NCBI GenBank assembly: GCA_022820945.1
Contig: JAJEEP010000019.1
Span: 1-37,128 of the forward strand
From: Alphaproteobacteria bacterium
Lineage (GTDB): Bacteria; Pseudomonadota; Alphaproteobacteria; UBA828
Reading direction: 5' to 3'
Length of the DNA stretch: 37,128 bases
The notes beneath the pieces were generated by a model. That model was given only the letters and a program-made list of their open reading frames with translations. It did no database searches and had not been told where the DNA came from. Shown in pieces: positions 32,039 through 37,128 of this stretch. Position numbers and translations under genes: made by a program. The first letter of the stretch is position 1. Every line of letters starts with the position of its first letter.

Positions 32039-33708
32039 GCCCCGTCACCGGGTCCGGCGCCCTCGCCACTCACCATGGCGCGGAGGTCGGCCTTGCGGAT
32101 CTTTCCCGCCGGCGTCATCGGCATCGCATCGACGATGCGCAGGACCTCGGGGCAGTGATGCTTCGGCAGGCGCCGCGTATGCGCGTGAGCGATAAGGTCG
32201 CCGAGGCTCGGGGCGTTGCCCGCGGGCAGCACCACCGCGCAGATGCGCTCGCCCAGCCGCTCGTCGGGATGGCCGATCACGGCCACGGCACCGACGCCTG
32301 GATGGTCGGCGAGCGCATTCTCGATCGGTGCCGGCGAGATATTGACGCCGCCGCGAATGATCAGGTCCTTCAGCCTGCCGGTGATGCGCACGTAGCCGTC
32401 CGCGTCCATCCGCGCGAGATCGCCGGTGCGAAAGAAGCCGTCGTCCGTGATCGAGGAGTCGTAGAGATCCTGCTGGCCGAAGTAGCCGATGAAGACCCCC
32501 GGCCCCCGCATGACCAGCTCTCCCTCCTCGCCCGCGGGCAAGCTGGCGCCCTCGGCATCGAGGCAACGCAGATCGAGCCCCGGCAGTCCGATGCCGGCCG
32601 TGCTCATGCGCTTCTCGCGGGGGCTTTCGCGAACGCAGGTGACGAGCCCGCCCTCGGTCATGCCCCAGAGGACGGTCACGAACGTGTTGGGAAACTGGGC
32701 CTCGGCGGCCTCCATCAGCGATGGCGGCACCTGCGCGCCGCCGCACAGGAACGAGCGGAGCGGCGCCAGCTTCGGCGTCGAGCGCGGCCAGAGTGCGTCC
32801 ACCAGGTCCTTCAGAAAGGGTGTCGCCGCGGCGGTGAACGCGCAGCCGAACTCCTCGATCATGTCGAGCGCGCGCTCGGGATCCCACACGTCCTGAAGAA
32901 CGAGCGGCGCGCCGGTATGGAGCGCCAACCGGGTGCCGTGGATGGCGCCAATGCTGTGCCCGAGAGGAGAGGCGAGAAAGATCGGCGCATCGGGGCCGAG
33001 CGAGAAACGCTCCGTGAACCCGACATTCAGCGCGACGAGGGTGTCCTCGCTATGCATGACGGCCTTGGGCAGGCCGGTCGTGCTCGACGTGAACATGATA
33101 TGCGCGAGGCTCGCACAGCCCGCCGTCAGGGGCGCCGCTCGACCCGCCGGAGCCTGCTGCCACCTCCCGCCGGACTCGTCGATCAGGAAGACCCCCAGCC
33201 CGTGCCCGCAGGTCGAGGCAGCTTCCCGCGCCATCTCTCCCAGCCGCGCGCCGCCGTGACGCTCCGGCGAAACCAGCGCACGCGCGCCCGTCAGCCGGGC
33301 GACGTAGGCGAGCGTTTCGGGATCGGTGCGGGTCGGCAAACTCGCTGGGATGGCACCGAGACGCAGCAAGGCGACGAAGGCCACCTGCCCGTCGGCGACA
33401 TTCGGCAGAAGCAGGATCACGATGTCGCCGCGAGCGACTCCGCCTTTCTCCAGCGTTGCGGCGAGGCGTCCGCCCTCCCGCCACAACTTGCCGTGGCTCA
33501 GCTTTCGACCGGTTGCATCGGCGACGGCGAGGCGGCTCTCGAAGCGCTGGGCGAGGGCGGCGTAGCGGTCGCACAGGCGCTCGCCTGACCACCAGCCCAT
33601 CGCGCGGTACCAGCGTTCACGTTCGGCTCGGTTGGAAGCGGCAGTATCCGAAAGCGCTGCTTGCTTGGATTGCGAGTTCTGCGGATCTCCGAGACGAACC
33701 TCGCTCAT
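32035..33708 (-). CDS. AMP-dependent acyl-CoA synthetase/ligase
   Basis: A 557-residue ANL-superfamily ligase. Motifs: P-loop FTSSTTGLPKAVMHS, LWGMTEGG, the hinge region TGDLARMDADGYVRITGR, LKDLIIRGGVNISP and the C-terminal catalytic lysine in MTPAGKIRK. It forms acyl-AMP and then acyl-CoA from a carboxylic acid. The protein resembles cyclohexanecarboxylate/medium-chain ligases in general layout, but its acid cannot be named. First gene of the minus-strand regulon, divergent from the TetR gene. Confidence 0.9.
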   Translation of the reverse strand: MSEVRLGDPQNSQSKQAALSDTAASNRAERERWYRAMGWWSGERLCDRYAALAQRFESRLAVADATGRKLSHGKLWREGGRLAATLEKGGVARGDIVILLLPNVADGQVAFVALLRLGAIPASLPTRTDPETLAYVARLTGARALVSPERHGGARLGEMAREAASTCGHGLGVFLIDESGGRWQQAPAGRAAPLTAGCASLAHIMFTSSTTGLPKAVMHSEDTLVALNVGFTERFSLGPDAPIFLASPLGHSIGAIHGTRLALHTGAPLVLQDVWDPERALDMIEEFGCAFTAAATPFLKDLVDALWPRSTPKLAPLRSFLCGGAQVPPSLMEAAEAQFPNTFVTVLWGMTEGGLVTCVRESPREKRMSTAGIGLPGLDLRCLDAEGASLPAGEEGELVMRGPGVFIGYFGQQDLYDSSITDDGFFRTGDLARMDADGYVRITGRLKDLIIRGGVNISPAPIENALADHPGVGAVAVIGHPDERLGERICAVVLPAGNAPSLGDLIAHAHTRRLPKHHCPEVLRIVDAMPMTPAGKIRKADLRAMVSGEGAGPGDGA

Positions 33709-33988
33709 CTACCGCTCCTGCCGCCGACCTGGATTCACCGGATCACCGCGGGCACTTCCGCTTGCGCTTAGCGTAGACGCGCTCCAGGGCGATTTCAATA
33801 TAGTGACATCGGTTTTTTTATTGTCTGTCATTTTTTTCTCTTGTTACCATCCGAGCATGGCCGGGAACGCGGGCTTCCACGGGGCCGCGCAGCAACAGCC
33901 GCGACAGGACCCGGGCGATGCCCGGTGAAGGACGTGTGCCGGCAACGTCAGAGGGATGGCGCTGCGCAAAGCGGGGGAGGCGGGTAGA
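33709..33988. promoter_or_regulatory. Divergent promoter region of the catabolic regulon and tetR
   Basis: An AT-rich stretch at about 33794-33850 stands out from GC-rich DNA. It has TGACA (33804-33808) and TGTCA (33826-33830), an inverted pair 17 bases apart that could be a TetR-type operator. On the minus strand a TATATT at about 33798-33803 could be the -10 box of the catabolic operon. Both elements are weak by eye, but position strongly suggests a regulated divergent promoter. Confidence 0.35.
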
Positions 33989-34672
33989 ATGACGGCGCGC
34001 ATGACCCAATTCCCGACCACACCCAAGGGCCGGCGTACGCGCAGCCGCATCCTGGCGAGTGCCCGACGAGTGCTGGCTCGCAACGGCTATGTCACCCTCA
34101 AGATGGTCGACGTTGCCGACGAAGCGGAGGTTTCGCTCGGCGCTCTCTATCGCTATTTCCGCAACAAGGAGGATCTGTTCAGGGCCTTGGTCGACGGCAT
34201 TCACGAGGCACTGTTCGAAGCGAGCCGAGCGCCGAACAAGGATTTGGCAACCGACCCCAAGGGAGCGTTGCTTGAAGCGAACCGCGGCTATCTCGCGCTC
34301 TACAGCGAGAATCGCGACGTGATGCGCGCCCTTATCGAGGCCTCCACGGTTGACGAGCGCTTCCGCAGCGTGTGGTGGGCGATGCGGAACCGCCATGTCG
34401 ATCGGTTCGTGGGCGCGCTGAAGGCAAAGTGCAGTATAGAGGTGGTGGACGGCGTTCCGGCCCGTCTCGTTGCGGAAGCCATGGCCGCCATGGTCGAGCA
34501 ATGCGCCTATGTCTGGTTTGCCCAGGAAGAACAACTAAGCGATCACCCGGTCTCCGTCGACGACGCCGCAAGGATAGTGACCCGGGTATGGCATGACGCC
34601 TTTTTCGAGCCTGATGCGCTCTCAGACGCCACAGACGAAGTCAGTCGGTCTAAGTTGATCGAAGACCGGTGA
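33989..34672 (+). CDS. TetR/AcrR family transcriptional regulator
   Basis: A 227-residue regulator. The N-terminal HTH (about residues 14-60) reads RSRILASARRVLARNGY ... DVADEAEVSLGALYRYFRNKEDLF, standard TetR. The C-terminal all-helical domain (about 70-210) would bind a ligand such as an acyl-CoA. I chose the ATG at 33989, eight bases after GGAGG; an earlier ATG at 33956 and a later one at 34001 are alternatives. Transcribed away from the 12-gene catabolic regulon, so it most likely represses it until substrate or its CoA ester appears. Confidence 0.88.
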   Translation: MTARMTQFPTTPKGRRTRSRILASARRVLARNGYVTLKMVDVADEAEVSLGALYRYFRNKEDLFRALVDGIHEALFEASRAPNKDLATDPKGALLEANRGYLALYSENRDVMRALIEASTVDERFRSVWWAMRNRHVDRFVGALKAKCSIEVVDGVPARLVAEAMAAMVEQCAYVWFAQEEQLSDHPVSVDDAARIVTRVWHDAFFEPDALSDATDEVSRSKLIEDR

Positions 34673-34739
34673 CGGGCGTCCCACATCCCCACAGGTGTAG
34701 CAGCAACAGAAATTGGAGTTGCCCCGGTTTCGTGGACGG

Positions 34740-35260
34740 TTATGGATTTGGGTGAGCGGGGGGTCGCTGGCTCCTCTTGTAGTTGACGGGTGACAGATAT
34801 CCGATGGCGGAGTGTCGCCGTCGCGGGTTGTACCATCCCTCGATGAACTCGAAGACGGCCATGCGTGCTTCGGCATGAGAGCGGAACCTGCGGCGCTCGA
34901 GCAGCTCGCATTCGAGGGTGGCGAAGAAGCTCTCGCACAGGGCGTTGTCGTAGCAGTCACCGACCGATCCGGTGGAGGGGCGCACGCCGGCGTCGCGGCA
35001 GCGCCTGCCGAAGGCGATCGAGGTGTACTGCGATCCCCGGTCGGAATGGTGGATCACGCCGTCTGGCCGGCGCTGGCAGAGGGCCATGTCGAGAGCATCG
35101 AGCACGAGCCGCGTGCGCAGGTGGTTGGCCATGGACCAGCCGACCACGCGTCGTAGCCGCTGGTGGAGACCCCCAGCAGCCGGCACATCGTGGCCACGGG
35201 ATAGATGGCCCGGTTGGCTCTCACGAACTCGAAGACCCGGATGGGATCGAGCCGGTCTCC
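34740..35260 (-). pseudogene. IS3 OrfB transposase with internal deletion
   Basis: The N-terminal HTH region (VFEFVRANRAIYPVATMC, RLLGVSTSGYDAW) lies at about 35150-35260. It is joined out of frame at about 35145-35150 to the C-terminal DDE part: VGWSMANHLRTRLVLDALDM, HHSDRGSQYTS (second Asp) and DNALCESFFATLECELL (Glu). About 110 codons between, including the first catalytic Asp, are missing. Inactive. Confidence 0.82.
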
Positions 35261-35535
35261 TGAGCAAACCAGGCCGCGGCTTTTGCCGGGATCTCGCGCT
35301 CCTGGCGCAGCCGGCGGTTCTCACGCCTGAGCCGTCGCAGCTCCTCGCGCTCGGCGCTGGTCAGGCCGTCGTGCGAGCGGCCCTCGTCACGGTCGGGCCG
35401 GCCGACCCAGTTGCGGATCGACTGAGCGGACGGCTCGAACTCTCGAGCCAGCTCCTCCGGTGAGCAGCCCGAGCGAACCAGCTCGACCATCCGTTCACGG
35501 AACTCGGATGAATAGGGCGGTCGTGTCATCGACAT
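35221..35535 (-). CDS. IS3-family OrfA (HTH subunit)
   Basis: A 104-residue IS3 OrfA, intact. HTH_Tnp_1 domain (FRERMVELVRSGCSPEELAREFEPSAQSIRNWV) followed by a leucine-zipper-like region (REELRRLRRENRRLRQEREI) and the terminal KAAAWFAQETG where -1 frameshifting into OrfB normally takes place. In a whole element it binds the ends; here its partner is broken. Confidence 0.82.
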   Translation of the reverse strand: MSMTRPPYSSEFRERMVELVRSGCSPEELAREFEPSAQSIRNWVGRPDRDEGRSHDGLTSAEREELRRLRRENRRLRQEREIPAKAAAWFAQETGSIPSGSSSS

Positions 35536-35589
35536 CGTGGACTCCTTTCTCCCAGCTGATCAGGTGTCCACCAAAACGGGTCAAGTCCA

Positions 35590-36987
35590 AATGGGCAACA
35601 TGACCAGGCGGTATTGAGGAGGCCGGTACAGCCCTCGAAGCCGATTCGCGATTTCCCAGATCTTGGATTTAAGCGCGTCGTGCGTCTGAACGTTCACTGG
35701 AAACCTTCTCTCGGGTGTGCTCGCCGCGAGGGCAGTGCGGCGGCGGCTCGATCACTCGTTGTCGCATCCTCGGGTGACCGGCGCCTACTGAATAGTCTCG
35801 TTTGGATGGTAATGCAGGGCCGGTTGGTGCACCACGCTGGGCTACCGGCGTAGCGGAGACAAGCATCCGACTTTGCCACGAAAACCGGTACTGAGGCCGG
35901 CGGCGAGATGCTGGCTCGGGATGCGCGCCGTGGAGCGGTCGAGCCCAACAACATCGCGGGCATCGTCGATAACTGCATCGCCGCAGACGAGCGCGCAGCA
36001 GCGCGCGAACTTACCCAACTCGAGGTCCGGGCCCTGGCAGCCTCGCAGTCGGTGGCGCCTGAGAACTTCGGTGGCTGCAAGGCCCTTGCCTAGGGGGCCA
36101 TTACGTCACTCCGACTAACTGTATCCCTCTACATCTCAAATCACTCAGAAAATAGCCTCAATGGTGGTCGTTTCGACTCAATTAAGGAGCATGCAACTCT
36201 GGCATGTACAGGATGGACAATACGCAGAAGAGGGTAAATCACGTGCAGGGGGGATGAGTCTAACCACAGAAGGGCGGTGAATCCTCTTCACGCTAACCGC
36301 TGGTCAGAGAATCGTGAATTAGCCCTTGCGTGTGAGTGAGAACATATACAGAAGTGCCCGAGGGTCGGTATTGACACTACTCGAAAAAACTGCGCGTGGC
36401 ATGGCCGAAAGGGCGTCTGCAGCGTAGCGAGCCTAGGGGCTCTGATCGAGGCGACGAAGCGATATGCACGCCTATGGCGGCGAAGGAGGCCTGCTACATC
36501 AAGCATTCGGCGACGTGGCAGCATGGGAAGAGTTGGCTCGACGAGTCGGAGCGGACTGCTGCGGGCCCCGGGGGTGAGTTCGCATGCTGGCGGAAATGCC
36601 GGGCCGAATGGCTGGTGATGGGAGGGGCGCAAGAGGAACAATGGGCTATCTCTATTTTGCCGAAATGGCAAAACTCCGGCACATCACTCTTTTCCAATTT
36701 GGCAAAAATGTATAGACCATAGACCTTTGCCAAATTGGAAAGGTCTTGTAGAAAGTCGTACTTTGCCAAAGTGGTGGACTCTCTCATTTAATCTTGCTCT
36801 CATCCGAAACAGAGAGTATTAGAGCGGCCCGGTTCGCTCAGCAAGCGACGCTGCGATTCGGGAGCGCCCATGACCATTGGCGACAGTTGCTTCGGCGTTG
36901 ACGTTGACCCCTCCGGCGGCTCACGCATCGTGGACACCAAACATCGCGCGGCGGACCCGATCGAAGCGAGCAGCGGCGATGACCCTC
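35590..36987. other. Gene-poor region between IS3 and IS630 elements
   Basis: About 1.4 kb without a convincing gene, AT-richer from 36.1 kb on. A frame at about 35880-36093 (plus) reads GEMLARDARRGAVEPNNIAG ... DERAAARELTQLEVRALA and looks protein-like, perhaps the C-terminal end of a lost gene, but I cannot name it. The short plus-strand frame starting at 36870 (MTIGDSCFGVDVD...) is cut by the IS630 element. The only strong signal is the cluster of palindromes at 36655-36774. Confidence 0.5.
36655..36774. repeat. Cluster of four TTTGCCAAA-type palindromic sites
   Basis: Site 1 (36655-36673): TTTTGCC/GGCAAAA arms around GAAAT. Site 2 (36691-36706): TTTCCAATTTGGCAAA. Site 3 (36726-36741): TTTGCCAAATTGGAAA, the exact reverse complement of site 2, and flanked by AGACC/GGTCT. 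Site 4 (36762-36774): TTTGCCAAAGTGG. Shared core TTTGCC(A/G)AANTGG. Four copies in 120 bases with mixed orientation resemble a multi-site operator or iteron array, but no intact gene follows in the window. Confidence 0.7.
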
Positions 36988-37128
36988 CTAGTGTCGTGTC
37001 CCGGAGATATATGCACAAAGTCGTTGGAGTTTGGCGAGAATCGATTCGGCGGTTGCGGTCCACATGAAGGGAGCGGCGCTGGCGTTGTAGTGCTTGACGA
37101 AGAGTTCGATCTTGTTGACGAGGTCGCT
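36988..37128 (-). CDS. IS630-family transposase, C-terminal end (partial at window edge)
   Basis: Reading in from the window edge on the minus strand gives 46 residues and a TAG at 36988-36990: SDLVNKIELFVKHYNAS, AAPFMWTATAESILAKLQ, RLCAYISGTRH. This is the conserved tail of IS630 (DDE_3) transposases (HYN...PF.WT.T...I..K). The element end appears to abut the TA at 36989-36990, consistent with the TA target of IS630 elements. The rest of the gene lies outside the window. Confidence 0.8.
   Translation of the reverse strand, partial: SDLVNKIELFVKHYNASAAPFMWTATAESILAKLQRLCAYISGTRH

Larger units (their letters stand above)
34713..35589 (-). mobile_element. IS3-family element with internal deletion, intact ends
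   Basis: The ends TGGAGTTGCCCCGGTTTCG (34713) and, inverted, TGGACTTGACCCGTTTTGG (35589) match at 19 or 20 of 24 bases. Both are flanked by AAT, a 3-base target duplication usual for IS3. The element is 877 bases, shorter than the usual 1.2-1.3 kb, because part of orfB is deleted. It lies downstream of tetR. Confidence 0.85.

Noticed and set aside
35694..36080. Minus-strand frame of 128 codons
   Set aside because: Composition is that of a shadow frame (Ser/Arg/Ala-rich); the opposite strand in the same region reads more like a protein remnant.
36655..36774. CRISPR array
   Set aside because: The repeated units are 13-19-base palindromes in mixed orientation with irregular spacing. Repeats and spacers of constant length are absent, and no cas gene is present in the window.
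36494..36787. Minus-strand frame of 97 codons across the palindrome cluster
   Set aside because: Its repeated LAK-type residues come from the palindromic DNA itself and the rest lacks any protein pattern.

Overview
The window is GC-rich DNA with the tight, overlapping catabolic operons typical of a soil, marine or host-associated Alphaproteobacterium. That placement is an inference from gene content and codon bias. No rRNA or marker gene fixes the taxon. The genome has been hit repeatedly by transposons: remnants of at least five IS families (IS21, IS1380, IS3 twice, an ISNCY/IS1202-type element, IS630) lie in 37 kb, most of them broken.

Left part, 1-13.5 kb, is ordinary chromosome: the 5' end of a dimethylformamidase-like gene at the window edge, a glutathione S-transferase, a NucS-like nuclease, an orphan phosphate-binding protein (pstS) with a Pho-box-like site, a cupin, a molybdate ABC transporter (modABC), a Rieske ferredoxin paired with an alpha/beta hydrolase, a UPF0158 protein and a phytanoyl-CoA-type dioxygenase. 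A MarR-controlled divergent cluster follows (acetoacetate decarboxylase-like, MarR, RidA on one side; an FAH-family enzyme and an amidase on the other). It looks like a pathway for processing a ring-cleavage or amide-containing acid.

Middle part, 13.6-21.4 kb, is an integration hot spot that begins at tRNA-Pro(CGG). A perfect 42-bp palindrome lies just downstream. Then comes a phage/island-type dnaB that is frameshifted and cut by an IS21-family element. IS debris follows: istB and a broken istA, an IS1380 remnant, an IS3 remnant nested in an ISNCY-type remnant, a tyrosine-integrase stub and a second, deleted IS21 end. In the middle sits one intact, visibly AT-richer gene for a secreted trypsin-like protease with Sel1 repeats.

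Right part, 21.5-34.7 kb, is one long minus-strand catabolic regulon behind a divergent TetR gene. In transcription order it encodes an acyl-CoA ligase, alpha/beta hydrolase, luciferase-like monooxygenase, SDR, amidase, atypical crotonase, then a branched-chain-amino-acid-type ABC importer (binding protein, a LivH-LivM fusion permease, LivG, LivF) and a MaoC/hydratase-2. Almost every junction overlaps or nearly abuts, so the genes probably take up and degrade one compound, apparently through oxygenation, hydrolysis, CoA activation and beta-oxidation-like steps. The substrate is not evident.

The last 2.5 kb hold an internally deleted IS3 element with intact ends, about 1.4 kb of gene-poor DNA with a cluster of four related TTTGCCAAA-type palindromic sites, and the C-terminal end of an IS630 transposase running off the window.
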